A stretch of 64,000 bases of DNA from JAAUUE01 sp943370025 (GTDB lineage: Bacteria > Cyanobacteriota > Cyanobacteriia > Cyanobacteriales > JAAUUE01): contig CALRPI020000015.1 of NCBI GenBank assembly GCA_943370025.1, positions 18,065 to 82,064 on the forward strand, read 5' to 3'. A model generated the notes under the pieces. That model saw nothing but the letters and a program-made list of their open reading frames with translations. It made no database searches and had not been told where the DNA came from. Below, one piece after another: positions 1 to 9,361 of this stretch. Both the position numbers and the translations under genes were made by a program. The number at the start of each line of letters is the position of its first letter. The stretch's first letter is position 1.

Positions 1-1296
1 ATTTTCAGTCCCCAAAACAAAGGGATCAGCCTGAACCGGAGAAGCTGTTACTGTTTGTTCAATAGCGGGAGCCAGTGTAGCTAGTGGAGTTGCTGATGTA
101 GCTGCTGATGTCGGTGGCGGCGGGTCTGATGTTGGAGTTGATGCTGATGATGATGGTAAAACAGAAGCTATTCTCTCAATATTTTCGGCAATTAAACTCT
201 GCAAAAATCCTTGAATTGGCTTATAGTTTCTAATGGCAAAAGAGGCAAAGATAGATAATAAAAATACCATGAATGCTATTAACAAAAACCTCACGAATTT
301 CTGCATAGAGAAATTCTTCCTAATCAGAAATTCTATTTGATATAGATATGCAGCAAGGAATATCCAGAGTATAAAACCGACCATGAATAAAGCCTGTATA
401 TATCTGTATCTGTGGCTATAATAGTAACCATCAATACTTCTTAGACATAATCTAGTAAATTCTGATGAAAGCAAGTCGCAGTCTGGCACCAAGATAAAAG
501 GCAGGATTACGATGATACAAATTAAAGAAGCTACAATATGAACGATGGCTGCATATATCCCTTCCCACCAACTTCTTGGCGTAGGCAAAAGAACTTTGAA
601 ATTAGGGGTTTCTTTGGCAAATACAATATGGTGAATGTAGGTAAAAAGAATAATTAAAGTTACTAGAGTTATGCTTCCTGCTGTACTGGGATTCCATCTT
701 ATGAGTCTGACATTCCAATACATGATAATTCTGACAATGACAAATAACCCAGTCATTAAACCTAGGGTTCTCAGCCAAGAATTAGGATAGGGAAACCATG
801 GTGACCAGCGAGATTCTTTGAGGAAAATATTAGTTGATTCTGACTGATTCTCTGGCGGATTATTAACTTGAGTTTCTGGAGATGAAGGGAGTTGTTTCTG
901 TGGGGAATTGGTAGTTGAGAGAGCGATCGCCTCTCTTGCTATTTCAGATTTCCCAACTGGAGAATTTGCAGATATCGATATTTCTGCCAGAGGTTTTGCT
1001 GGAGCTACTAATTTTATCTCTCCCAGCCAATTTGCCTTAACTACACCCTCTAACTTGTTTTGAACCTTAGCCTTTTTTACTTTGGGGATGGCTAATTTAT
1101 TTAGTAATTCACGAATTGTATGTAAAGTTGATACTTTTTCTAGAGGCGTGCTGGATTCTAGAATTAAGAATAAACAATCATTCTGAATAGTCGGTCGTAC
1201 CTTAACACTTTTGTCTTGCAGAAAATAATTTACTATGTAAGCGATCGCTCGTAAGTCTCCCTGTTTTGCCAATGCTAAGGGATTCTGCTGGGTCAT
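1..1296 (-). CDS. Multi-pass membrane protein, C-terminus cut by window edge
   Basis: The frame is open from an ATG at 1296 to the left edge of the window (432 codons), so the protein is partial. The N-terminus (MTQQNPLALAKQGDLRAIAY) and about 100 residues after it match a domain I know from the start of many cyanobacterial proteins of unknown role. A polar linker rich in Ser, Pro and Gln follows. Then come about five hydrophobic segments, for example around WLRTLGLMTGLFVIVRIIMY and later FLLIAFMVFLLSIFASFAI. The last visible part is a Ser/Thr/Pro/Ala-rich tail ending in a region that commonly precedes a helical domain in such proteins. It is probably an inner-membrane protein. I cannot assign a function. 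No partner gene is evident; the M23 gene downstream on the same strand is separated by more than 100 bp. Confidence 0.75.
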   Translation of the reverse strand, partial: MTQQNPLALAKQGDLRAIAYIVNYFLQDKSVKVRPTIQNDCLFLILESSTPLEKVSTLHTIRELLNKLAIPKVKKAKVQNKLEGVVKANWLGEIKLVAPAKPLAEISISANSPVGKSEIAREAIALSTTNSPQKQLPSSPETQVNNPPENQSESTNIFLKESRWSPWFPYPNSWLRTLGLMTGLFVIVRIIMYWNVRLIRWNPSTAGSITLVTLIILFTYIHHIVFAKETPNFKVLLPTPRSWWEGIYAAIVHIVASLICIIVILPFILVPDCDLLSSEFTRLCLRSIDGYYYSHRYRYIQALFMVGFILWIFLAAYLYQIEFLIRKNFSMQKFVRFLLIAFMVFLLSIFASFAIRNYKPIQGFLQSLIAENIERIASVLPSSSASTPTSDPPPPTSAATSATPLATLAPAIEQTVTASPVQADPFVLGTEN

Positions 1297-1425
1297 GGCT
1301 ACACCGAATATAGATAGGGTTTGTATTCTACATAAAGTATCACACAATATATAAAGTGGCTATGGCTAGCACATCGCAGGATATTCAAGAATTTGTTGAT
1401 TATGATATCAAACCCAACGCATCAC

Positions 1426-2412
1426 CTATTCAGCAAACTTCCCCTCCCGCCACGGCACAGGGTCGATCGATAGCCCATGCACAAATAAACCCCAGTGGAG
1501 ATGAGGTCCTGTCGCTGCACCCGTAGACCCGACTCTGCCCACAACTTGCCCCGCTTGAACAAAATCCCCCTCCTGCACCTCAATCCGGCTCAGGTGGATC
1601 ATAATACTCAGTAAACCTTGCCCGTGGTCGATCCCCACCGTGTTGCCGTGGACATTAAACCGTTGATTAGCTCTGCCGATCAAAGCAATCCGCCCCGCCG
1701 CTGGAGCGATCACTGGTTCCCCCGTATCTGCCCCGTAATCTAAGCCTCTATGGAAATAGTCTTCCGCAAACACTCCATTGTAGTAGCGGCGCACCCCGTA
1801 GCCCGTGGTCAAATCTCCAGAAGTTGGGCGTAACAACGTCCCTTGCCAATACTTTTCGGGACTAATGATCGCTTTAAATTCCGCCACCCGATCGAACTCA
1901 TAATCATCACTGGGTTCATTGTCATCACCACCGGGCAGCCAAATCCGCTGGGTAGGAAAACTGCGATCGGCTAAGTTCAAAGAAAGCTGCCGCACCTCAC
2001 TTCCAGCTCTGACCAACACACTCTTAGTTCCCGGAGTATCCAGAGGCGTAGTCGGCAACAAAGCTAACCAGTTGTCATTTCCCCTAGCAAAAGCCGGATA
2101 GGTTTTGTTTTCTAGACTTACAACCGGAGTGGCAAAGCTACGGATAGTCACCGCGATCGTATCTCCCAGCCGAGGGTTGACAGGAGCTACTTGAATATCT
2201 AATGCCCTTGGTGGAGCGGGGATTGGGAGAGGAGTTATTGGAGTCGATTGAGTATCTATGGGGGGCTGAAGTGGGCTAACTTGAGCGGGAGCGGGATGGA
2301 GGAATACCAAGACAAAACTAGCGGTGGCAATTATGAGAGCCGCCAATTTTAGGAAAGATCGATTGGCGATGGATAAGTTCAAGGCGGTGAGAAAGGAGGG
2401 AAGCTTAAACAT
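1426..2412 (-). CDS. Secreted M23-family peptidase (LytM-like, cell wall)
   Basis: This is a zinc metallopeptidase of family M23, expected to cut peptide cross-links of peptidoglycan, or to act as an activator of amidases. I chose the ATG at 2412: the frame extends to a TTG at 2460, but from 2412 the protein has a signal peptide (residues about 20-44, hydrophobic core ALIIATASFVLVF, then a PAPAQ cleavage-like site). A proline-rich stretch follows. The catalytic domain occupies the C-terminal 130 residues with the expected zinc and catalytic residues: HRGLD (His221, Asp225), a central MIHLS (His273) and GPHLHWG (His304, His306). All key residues are present, so it should be active in the periplasm. 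It is divergent from the antiporter gene with 150 bp between the start codons. No operon partner is seen. Confidence 0.88.
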   Translation of the reverse strand: MFKLPSFLTALNLSIANRSFLKLAALIIATASFVLVFLHPAPAQVSPLQPPIDTQSTPITPLPIPAPPRALDIQVAPVNPRLGDTIAVTIRSFATPVVSLENKTYPAFARGNDNWLALLPTTPLDTPGTKSVLVRAGSEVRQLSLNLADRSFPTQRIWLPGGDDNEPSDDYEFDRVAEFKAIISPEKYWQGTLLRPTSGDLTTGYGVRRYYNGVFAEDYFHRGLDYGADTGEPVIAPAAGRIALIGRANQRFNVHGNTVGIDHGQGLLSIMIHLSRIEVQEGDFVQAGQVVGRVGSTGAATGPHLHWGLFVHGLSIDPVPWREGKFAE

Positions 2413-2562
2413 TTTGGGTTTTCTCAGGTTGGGGTGTGGGGAGTTGCGATCGAACTGCAAAAATTTTACTTGAAAATCATGGGGAAAATGCTTGAGAAAT
2501 TGTATCCTAAGTTAATAGAGCTTAATATTTTATTCATAATAACGATCCTTAAGAAATAACTA

Positions 2563-4953
2563 GTGGAAGAAGATTTTAGACTAATTATCGATTTTGTCTC
2601 AGTGTTGGCTGCCGCCACCGCTGGGGGTTTGCTGGCATCCCTCTGCCGTCAACCAGCTCTGTTGGGGTATATTCTGGGCGGGATGATCGTGGGACCAGCG
2701 GGTCTGGGGTTAATTAAGGAGATCGTTCCCATCGAAACCATGGCGCAGTTGGGAGTGGCATTTTTGCTGTTTGCCCTTGGGGTGGAATTTTCCTTGGCAG
2801 AATTGAAAAAAGTCCAAGCGATCGCCCTCGGTGGCGGCAGCTTACAAATGTTGCTGACTATTTTGGTGACAACCTGCGTTTCCCTTTTGGTGGGCTGGGT
2901 TTCCACCCCCACTCAGGGTGTATTTTTGGGAGCGATTCTCTCCCTATCTTCCACCGCAGTGGTGATGAAATCCCTGATGGAGCGCAACGAAACCGAAACG
3001 CCCCAAGCGCAGGTAATGCTGGGGATGCTGGTGGTGCAGGATTTGGCTTTGGGCTTAATGCTGGCGGTGCTGCCGGCTTTGGATCAGCCGCCGGAAGCGA
3101 TCGGGCAAGCGATCGCCCTTGCCGTCTTGAAGATTGCCCTGTTTGGCTTAGGAGCCGTAGCCACTGGGAAGCTAGTAATCCCCAAACTATTGCGTCTCCT
3201 CGCCCGTACCGAGAGCCGGGAGTTATTTCTCCTCGGCGTAGTGGGTCTATGCCTAGGAATTGCTTTATTGACCTATAAATTGGGTCTATCCATTGAAATG
3301 GGTGCCTTCGTGGCGGGGCTGATGATCTCAGAGGTGGAGTATGCCGATCAGACCTTGACCTACGTGGAACCTCTCCGGGATGTATTTGGGGCGTTGTTCT
3401 TTGCGGCGATCGGCATGTTGATCGACCCGGTATTTCTTTGGCAAAACCTAGAATTAATTCTGGGCTTAGTATTGGTAGTTTTGCTGGGCAAGTTTTTGAT
3501 CGTCACGCCGATTGTCAAAATCTTCGGCTACCCTTGGCGCACTGCTATCATCGCGGGGATTGGTCTAGCGCAGATTGGGGAATTTTCCTTTGTCCTTGCC
3601 AGCGAGGGGCAGACTATGGGAATTGTTTCCCGTGAAGTTTATCTGTTGATTCTGGGGACAACTGCCGTTACCTTAGTGGTGACTCCCTTCCTGTTGAGTG
3701 CAGTTCCCCAACTTTTTGACTGGGTACAGGAACAGCGGGGCGAAGATGCCGAAGCTTCGCCCATGGAGCTAACTACATCTCCATCTCTGCCAGAATTGCG
3801 GGATCATGTGGTCATCTGTGGTTACGGCAAGACGGGGCAGAACTTGGTGAAAATTCTCCAAGAGCGCCAATATCCTGTAGTGGTAGTGGATTACTCGGAA
3901 GCAGCGACTCAAAAACTCCGAGAGGCAGGTATTCCCTACGTCTACGGCAATGCCGCTAGTCTACACATTCTAGAAAAAGCTGGAATCGAGCAGGCAAAAT
4001 CCATGGTGGTATTGCTGCCGGATGCTATGAGTATGCGGCTGACCTTGAAGCGATCGCTAGACCTGAACCCAGAGCTAGATGTGGTAGTCCGTTCTCGCCA
4101 CGATCGCGATATTGAAATGCTCTACCAACTGGGAGCTACTTCGGTGGTGCAGCCGCAGTTTGAGGCTAATCTAGAAGTTGCCAGCCATTTACTCACTAGT
4201 ATTGGGGTTTCCAAGCCAGTGATCTGGCAAGAAATGGAACAAATTCGCAGTTCTCACTACCTCGACCTGCGCCCCACTAAACTGCGATCGGAAGTCGTCC
4301 GGGACTTCCAACAAATCCGCGAACAAATTCCCAGTCTGTGGTACACCCTGCCCGATAGTTCCCCCATTTTAGGTATGACCTGGGAGGAAACCAATTTGCG
4401 CCAGCTAACAGGGGTGAGCTTACTGGCTATCAAACGGGAATCGGGAGCAGAAATTGATTATCCAGAGGGCAATGAGTTTCTGGAGCAGGGCGATCGGTTG
4501 TTGATTGTCGGTGAAGCAGAAGAGATTGCTGCCTTTCGGGAACTGGCACAAGGAGATGCCACCATTCCTATTTCTGGGAATGCCTGCCAGTGGTTGCTAT
4601 TACCTCCAGAGAGTTCGGTGGTGGGTTTTAGTCTTCAAGAACTACACCTGCGGCGGCAGCACAATGTTCAAGTCCAAGCCATTCGTCGAGAAGGGAAGTT
4701 TATTAGCTTTCCTGATGGTTCCGTAGAGCTATTGGCTGGCGATCGTCTCCTTCTCTGTGGCCATCCCCAAGCCCTCGCCCAAATGGAGCAATGGTTTATT
4801 CCTCCGACTCTACCCATTAATTTGCCAATGCCAGCGTTAAATATGCAGGACTTGTTAGCAGAATTTTCTAATGATTCACCGAGGGAATTACTTAGTGAAT
4901 TAAATGGAGAGGTGCATCAGGAACTAGTCACTAGGGTGCCAGAAGTTTCCTAA
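2563..4953 (+). CDS. CPA2-family cation/proton antiporter with RCK domains (KefB/C-like)
   Basis: A membrane antiporter of the CPA2 (monovalent cation:proton antiporter-2) family, likely exporting K+ or Na+ in exchange for H+. Residues 1-390 are about a dozen hydrophobic segments beginning IIDFVSVLAAATAGGLLAS and containing the family's conserved GYILGGMIVGPAGLGLI region. A Rossmann RCK_N domain starts near residue 415 with the dinucleotide motif GYGKTG. Two RCK_C (TrkA-C) domains follow, roughly 590-660 and 670-745, each ending in a GDRLL segment. Two C-terminal RCK_C domains suggest ligand gating, for example by a nucleotide. The start is a GTG with no strong Shine-Dalgarno; the next Met is deep in the first membrane region, so GTG is preferred. 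Substrate ion is not determined by sequence. Confidence 0.9.
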   Translation: MEEDFRLIIDFVSVLAAATAGGLLASLCRQPALLGYILGGMIVGPAGLGLIKEIVPIETMAQLGVAFLLFALGVEFSLAELKKVQAIALGGGSLQMLLTILVTTCVSLLVGWVSTPTQGVFLGAILSLSSTAVVMKSLMERNETETPQAQVMLGMLVVQDLALGLMLAVLPALDQPPEAIGQAIALAVLKIALFGLGAVATGKLVIPKLLRLLARTESRELFLLGVVGLCLGIALLTYKLGLSIEMGAFVAGLMISEVEYADQTLTYVEPLRDVFGALFFAAIGMLIDPVFLWQNLELILGLVLVVLLGKFLIVTPIVKIFGYPWRTAIIAGIGLAQIGEFSFVLASEGQTMGIVSREVYLLILGTTAVTLVVTPFLLSAVPQLFDWVQEQRGEDAEASPMELTTSPSLPELRDHVVICGYGKTGQNLVKILQERQYPVVVVDYSEAATQKLREAGIPYVYGNAASLHILEKAGIEQAKSMVVLLPDAMSMRLTLKRSLDLNPELDVVVRSRHDRDIEMLYQLGATSVVQPQFEANLEVASHLLTSIGVSKPVIWQEMEQIRSSHYLDLRPTKLRSEVVRDFQQIREQIPSLWYTLPDSSPILGMTWEETNLRQLTGVSLLAIKRESGAEIDYPEGNEFLEQGDRLLIVGEAEEIAAFRELAQGDATIPISGNACQWLLLPPESSVVGFSLQELHLRRQHNVQVQAIRREGKFISFPDGSVELLAGDRLLLCGHPQALAQMEQWFIPPTLPINLPMPALNMQDLLAEFSNDSPRELLSELNGEVHQELVTRVPEVS

Positions 4954-5011
4954 TTACTCTAGCCAGTTTTGCTAAAGGTAGATACAAACCTTGAATTTGG
5001 AGGCAGAACGA

Positions 5012-5357
5012 ATGCTGAATGTTGTGCAGATGGGAGAGATGGGGACGGAGTTATCGGCAATTAGTGAGAGAGGTGAACGATCGATCGTCAGACCCAAATT
5101 ACGGAACTTCGTGTTCAAATGAGACACACCACAAATATTAAAAGTCTTATCAATGCTGGGTTTAAGAGTGGGCTTCGACGACCCTCAGCCCACTCTTAAA
5201 CTACTGTATCATCGAGTCGGCGGGTCAGCCTGTGGTGGCGGTGGTTCCCTATGGTTATTTGATGAATTTACTGGAGGTGCTGGAGGATGCGATCGATAGC
5301 ACCTTACTAAAAAGTGCTGTAGCTATTAATGATGGTTTTCCAGCGATTTTTTTTTAG
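5012..5357 (+). pseudogene. Phd/YefM-like antitoxin gene split by a hairpin element
   Basis: Two pieces read like one antitoxin. The first starts at an ATG at 5012 with a good Shine-Dalgarno (GGAGG at 4999) and reads ELSAISERGERSIV before entering the repeat element and stopping. The second, open from 5208, reads IESAGQPVVAVVPYGYLMNL, matching the typical core of Phd/YefM-type antitoxins in which a glycine-x-proline-valine strand is followed by a PY motif and a leucine-rich helix. Removing the roughly 110-bp element (5099-5208) plus a few flanking bases would join ERSIV directly to IESAG. No toxin gene is next to it. The family assignment rests on pattern recognition only. Confidence 0.5.
5099..5208 (+). 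repeat. Hairpin element family R1, copy 1
   Basis: About 110 bp, bounded by TTAC(A/G)G...CTGTA ends and containing a 12-bp stem (TTAAGAGTGGGC / GCCCACTCTTAA). Copies 2 and 3 lie at 6804-6914 and 22753-22859. This copy interrupts a likely antitoxin gene. No coding capacity; looks like a MITE or other non-autonomous element. Confidence 0.75.
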
Positions 5358-5784
5358 CTTTCAGGAAGTAATTATTAATGTCATCATTGTTATTTTTCTC
5401 GGCAAGGATAATATTAAAAATTGTGGCTATTAGCCCTAAAGCATTGGTTTTTATTTTAAGATCAAAACCGGGTTTATTGAGAATATTGATTACCCCTAGA
5501 GAATAATTTCTCCACATTTTGGCTCGGTTTCCCCTGAGGCAGGCTATTTCATTTCTGGGTGTTTTGAAGAAATAAGCTCTTTTGCAACTTAATTTAATAA
5601 TTTCCCTAAAGAATTTTTCTAAAAAGCGATCGCTTTTTATTGTTAATGTTTGGCTAGATATTTATTCACCCTCGAAAACTACAATTTGTGCTTACAGGTA
5701 GTGATCACCACCTATACACAAACCTACGACCAGTCAATATTTCAGAAAATACAACGTATTCTATTTACATAAAAAGTGTTGTGT
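5358..5784. other. Non-coding stretch, no gene recognised
   Basis: AT-rich spacer between the antitoxin remnant and the TPR gene. A 63-codon minus-strand frame at 5326-5517 exists but has no ribosome-binding site or recognisable domain. It presumably carries the promoter of the TPR gene. Confidence 0.5.
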
Positions 5785-6735
5785 ATGAAAAGAGAAATTA
5801 CTATTTATCGTCCCCTAGAGGGTAGACCAGATAATTATCAAGATTGGTCACAGCAGGGGAATGTTTTTTATGAGATGGGACGCTATACCGATGCTTTGCT
5901 GAGTTACGATCGAGCTTTGGAATACAGTTCTGGTGATTATTGGTTATTTTATCGGCGAGCCTATACCCTAGAATGTCTGGGGTATTTTGAAGAAGCGATC
6001 GCCAACTATCAACAGGCAATTACCTATAATCCCGATGACTACTGGGCGTGGTATGAAATGGCATTTGCCCAACGCCGGATCGCAGACTATGAAGGGGCGA
6101 TCGCCAGTTACAACAAAGCCCTAGAAGCTAGACCTAATGACTATTGGGCCTGGTATCACCAAGGATTTGTTGCCCTTGAAGATTTGGGTTGGTATAAAGA
6201 CGCGATCGCCTGCTTTCAGCAAGCCCTGATCAGCGAACCAGAAGATTATTGGGCATGGTATCGCCAAGGAGATGCCCATCGGCAGGTGGGCAACCACCAA
6301 CAGGCGGTGAATTGCTACAATCAATCCCTAGTCATTAGACCCAAGGACTACTGGGCTTTATATCAAAAAGCCAACACTCTGCGGAGTTCCGGAAATTTGG
6401 GGGCAGCGATCGCCGCCTATGATCAAGCAATTAAGATATTGCCAGAGGACTATTGGTGTTGGTATCAAAGGGCTGAATGTCTGCGGCGGTTGGGACGCTA
6501 CGGGGAAGCAGTTTCTAGCTACAATCAGGCGTTGCGGGCAAAACCAGAAGATGATTACACCTTGTACAATCTGGCTTGTTGTTATGCCCAGTTGGGGGAA
6601 GCCCACCTCGCCCTAAACCATCTAGAAAAAGCCATCCAACTTAACCCAACCCCATGTCTATCGAACGCTAGGGCTGACTCGGATTTTGATAAAATTCGCC
6701 AACAACCCCGGTTTATCCAGGTGATTTTTGAATAA
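5785..6735 (+). CDS. TPR protein, eight regular repeats with DYWxWY signature
   Basis: About 316 residues, almost entirely tetratricopeptide repeats. Eight units of 34-35 residues are visible. Six of them begin DYW followed by an aromatic pair (DYWAWY, DYWLFY, DYWCWY), and most contain the TPR landmarks Gly8, Tyr/Ala, and AI..Y..AL..xP. No signal peptide or membrane helix is seen, so it is probably a cytoplasmic scaffold for protein-protein binding; the partner is unknown. The frame extends to a GTG at 5776, but the ATG at 5785 is preferred. Shine-Dalgarno is weak. A second TPR protein with related repeats is encoded at 9362-10291. The very uniform aromatic signature suggests repeat expansion within the gene. 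Confidence 0.85.
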   Translation: MKREITIYRPLEGRPDNYQDWSQQGNVFYEMGRYTDALLSYDRALEYSSGDYWLFYRRAYTLECLGYFEEAIANYQQAITYNPDDYWAWYEMAFAQRRIADYEGAIASYNKALEARPNDYWAWYHQGFVALEDLGWYKDAIACFQQALISEPEDYWAWYRQGDAHRQVGNHQQAVNCYNQSLVIRPKDYWALYQKANTLRSSGNLGAAIAAYDQAIKILPEDYWCWYQRAECLRRLGRYGEAVSSYNQALRAKPEDDYTLYNLACCYAQLGEAHLALNHLEKAIQLNPTPCLSNARADSDFDKIRQQPRFIQVIFE

Positions 6736-6803
6736 TTCGGGACTTATTGCACCTTGTTTTGCTATGGTATCCACTGAGGGCGCAAAGCCTTGCGTCCCCA
6801 CAA

Positions 6804-6914
6804 CTACAGCACTTTGCGTTCAAACGAGACACACAACAAATATTGAAAGTCTTATCAATGTTGGGTTTGAGAGTGGGCTTCGACGACCCTCAGCCCACTC
6901 TCAAATCGCTGTAA
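6804..6914 (+). repeat. Hairpin element family R1, copy 2
   Basis: Begins CTACAGCACTTTG and ends CGCTGTAA, with stem TTGAGAGTGGGC / GCCCACTCTCAA. Compared with copy 1, the stem base changes are paired (A to G matched by T to C), so the hairpin is conserved. It fills much of the 333-bp gap between the TPR and GH57 genes; the rest of that gap shows nothing recognisable. Confidence 0.75.
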
Positions 6915-7068
6915 CTACAACCTAATGGATTAAGAACCGCCATACACAAATTGCCATGGCGAGGAGAAGTGGAAGGCTTTGATCAACTGGAAATTTTTGT
7001 GTAGCTTCGGCGATCGCCCCAGAAATCCCTCTACAATGAGCATAAAAAATTAATGGTAACAAGCCCCT

Positions 7069-9312
7069 ATGCCTCATCCCCTCTACGTTGCATTTATCTG
7101 GCATCAACATCAGCCCCTCTACAAAAGCCGAGATATTGATGCTGCTGGCTCCCATCAGTACCGCCTGCCTTGGGTACGGCTCCACGGCACCAAGGATTAT
7201 CTCGACCTAGTTTTGCTGCTAGAGCGTTACCCCCAACTCCACCAGACCGTGAATCTGGTTCCTTCTTTGATTCTGCAAATTGAGGATTATGTAGCGGGGA
7301 AAGCCATGGATCCCTACCTTGCCCTTGCCCTCAGCCCGGAAGATCGTCTAACCGAGAGCGATAAAAGATTGATTGTCGAACATTTCTTTGATGCGAATCA
7401 CCACACCTTGATCGACCCCCATCCCCGCTATGCCCAGTTGTACAACCAACGGCAGGATCGGGGTAAGGATTGGTGCGTTGAGCATTGGCAGCCGGAAGAT
7501 TATGGCGATCTCTTGGCTTGGCATAACTTGGCTTGGATTGATCCTATGTTTTGGGATGATCCAGAGATTGCTACTTGGTTACAGCGTGGTAAAGGGTTTA
7601 GCCTGAGCGATCGCCAATCCATCTACGCCAAACAAAGGGAAATTCTCGCCCGGATCCTGCCCCAGCACAAAAAAATGCAGGAATCTGGACAGCTAGAAAT
7701 CACCACCACCCCCTACACCCACCCGATTATGCCCCTCTTGGCAGATACCAACGCCGGGCAGGTGGCAATCCCTCAGATGAAATTGCCCAATGCTCGGTTC
7801 CAATGGGCGGAAGATATTCCCCGCCATCTCAAAAAGTCTTGGGAAATGTACCAAAGAAATTTTGGGCAAAATCCCCGTGGTTTGTGGCCCTCAGAACAAT
7901 CCGTCAGCCCGGAGGTGCTGCCCTATATTAGCCAAGCTGGGTTTAAATGGATTTGTAGCGATGAGGCGGTTTTGGGTTGGACAATTAAGCACTTTTTCCA
8001 TCGAGATGGAGCTGGGACTGTGGAAGAACCGGAGTTACTTTACCAACCCTACCGTTTGCCCACACCTCATGGAGATCTGGCGATCGTCTTTCGCGACCAT
8101 CGCCTCTCGGATCTAATCGGATTCTCCTACAGTGGCATGAATCCCCAAGCGGCAGCGCGGGATCTGGTGGGACAATTGGAAGCGATCGCCCGGAAACTCG
8201 GGGAACGTCAAGGACGAGGCAGCACCGCCCTAGAACAACCTTGGTTAGTGAATATTGCCCTAGATGGGGAAAACTGCTGGGAATTTTATGAGCAGGACGG
8301 CAAACTATTTTTAGAAGCTCTTTACGGAATGCTTAGTGATCAACCGGATATTAAGCTGGTGACAGTTTCGGAATATCTAGATAAATTTCCCCCCAGAGAA
8401 ACCTTGCCTAGCAATTCCCTCCACAGTGGCTCTTGGGTAGATGGCAGTTTTACCACTTGGATTGGGGATGCGGCGAAAAATAAAGCTTGGGATCTGCTCA
8501 CTCAAGCCAGACAAGTTTTGGCAAACCACCCAGAGGCTACGGAAGAAAGTAACCCGGCTGCGTGGGAAGCTCTCTACGCCGCCGAAGGTTCCGACTGGTT
8601 CTGGTGGTTTGGCTATGGGCATTCTTCTAACCAAGATGCCATTTTTGATCAGTTATTCCGGGAGCATTTGGCTGCTCTCTACCAAGCTCTGGGGGAACCT
8701 GTCCCCGCTAATCTGCTCCAGCCGGTAGAAGAACACGAAGCCACTCTCCGCACCCAGCCCCAAGGATTTATTCATCCAATTATTAACGGGATTGGGGATG
8801 AGCAGGATTGGGATCGGGCGGGAAGGTTAGATATTGGCGGCGATCGCGGCACTATGCACCAAAGCAGCCCCATCCAAAGACTTTGGTACGGAGTGGATCA
8901 CCTCAACTTCTATCTACGTCTAGATTTCCAAGTGGGGATTAACCCCAAGGTGGATCTGCCCAATGAGCTACATCTGTTGTGGTACTACAGCGATCGTACC
9001 ATGCATAATAGCCCCCCACCCCTAGGAGAAGTCCCTAATCAAGCTCCCCTAAATTATGCCTATCACCATCACCTAGGCATCAATCTCCAGACCCAATCCT
9101 GCTGGCTCCAAGAAGCGGTAGAGAATTGGCAATGGCAGCACCGCTCTACACGGGCGAGTGTGGGCTTGCAGGAATGTTTAGAAATTGCCGTACCTTGGGG
9201 AGATTTGCAAGTAGAGCCAGATTACTATCTGCAATTGTTAATAGTCCAAGCAGATCATGGGCAGTATCAGAATTATCTTCTAGATAATTTAGTGGGACTG
9301 TGTGTCCCGTAA
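7069..9312 (+). CDS. Glycoside hydrolase family 57 protein (alpha-glucan active)
   Basis: A 747-residue GH57 enzyme, expected to act on alpha-1,4/1,6-glucans such as glycogen, in the cytoplasm (no signal peptide). Conserved GH57 regions are visible: HQHQP at residues 12-16; GLWPSE near 271-276, whose Glu is the expected nucleophile; FRDHRLSDLIGF near 341, whose Asp343 is the expected acid/base; and LDGENCWEFY near 400. The C-terminal third (from about residue 560) is a beta-rich region typical of amylopullulanase-like members. The length fits that subgroup. Whether it is an amylase, pullulanase or transferase cannot be told from sequence. It is monocistronic, followed at once by a strong terminator shared with the convergent TPR gene. 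Confidence 0.88.
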   Translation: MPHPLYVAFIWHQHQPLYKSRDIDAAGSHQYRLPWVRLHGTKDYLDLVLLLERYPQLHQTVNLVPSLILQIEDYVAGKAMDPYLALALSPEDRLTESDKRLIVEHFFDANHHTLIDPHPRYAQLYNQRQDRGKDWCVEHWQPEDYGDLLAWHNLAWIDPMFWDDPEIATWLQRGKGFSLSDRQSIYAKQREILARILPQHKKMQESGQLEITTTPYTHPIMPLLADTNAGQVAIPQMKLPNARFQWAEDIPRHLKKSWEMYQRNFGQNPRGLWPSEQSVSPEVLPYISQAGFKWICSDEAVLGWTIKHFFHRDGAGTVEEPELLYQPYRLPTPHGDLAIVFRDHRLSDLIGFSYSGMNPQAAARDLVGQLEAIARKLGERQGRGSTALEQPWLVNIALDGENCWEFYEQDGKLFLEALYGMLSDQPDIKLVTVSEYLDKFPPRETLPSNSLHSGSWVDGSFTTWIGDAAKNKAWDLLTQARQVLANHPEATEESNPAAWEALYAAEGSDWFWWFGYGHSSNQDAIFDQLFREHLAALYQALGEPVPANLLQPVEEHEATLRTQPQGFIHPIINGIGDEQDWDRAGRLDIGGDRGTMHQSSPIQRLWYGVDHLNFYLRLDFQVGINPKVDLPNELHLLWYYSDRTMHNSPPPLGEVPNQAPLNYAYHHHLGINLQTQSCWLQEAVENWQWQHRSTRASVGLQECLEIAVPWGDLQVEPDYYLQLLIVQADHGQYQNYLLDNLVGLCVP

Positions 9313-9356
9313 TATGAAATCAAAAAAAGGGTGAAACCCTTTTTTTGATTTCATAT
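9312..9356. terminator. Bidirectional intrinsic terminator
   Basis: A perfect inverted repeat: two 21-bp arms around a GAA loop, with A-runs on one side and T-runs on the other. It begins on the last base of the GH57 stop codon and ends 5 bp before the stop of the convergent TPR gene, so it can serve both. Confidence 0.9.
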
Positions 9357-9361
9357 AGTTT

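Noticed and set aside
1360..1530. A plus-strand open frame from an ATG at 1362
   Set aside because: It overlaps the M23 peptidase gene on the other strand, has no Shine-Dalgarno and no recognisable domain.
5326..5517. 63-codon minus-strand frame in the AT-rich spacer
   Set aside because: No ribosome-binding site or motif; probably chance, though it could be a gene remnant.
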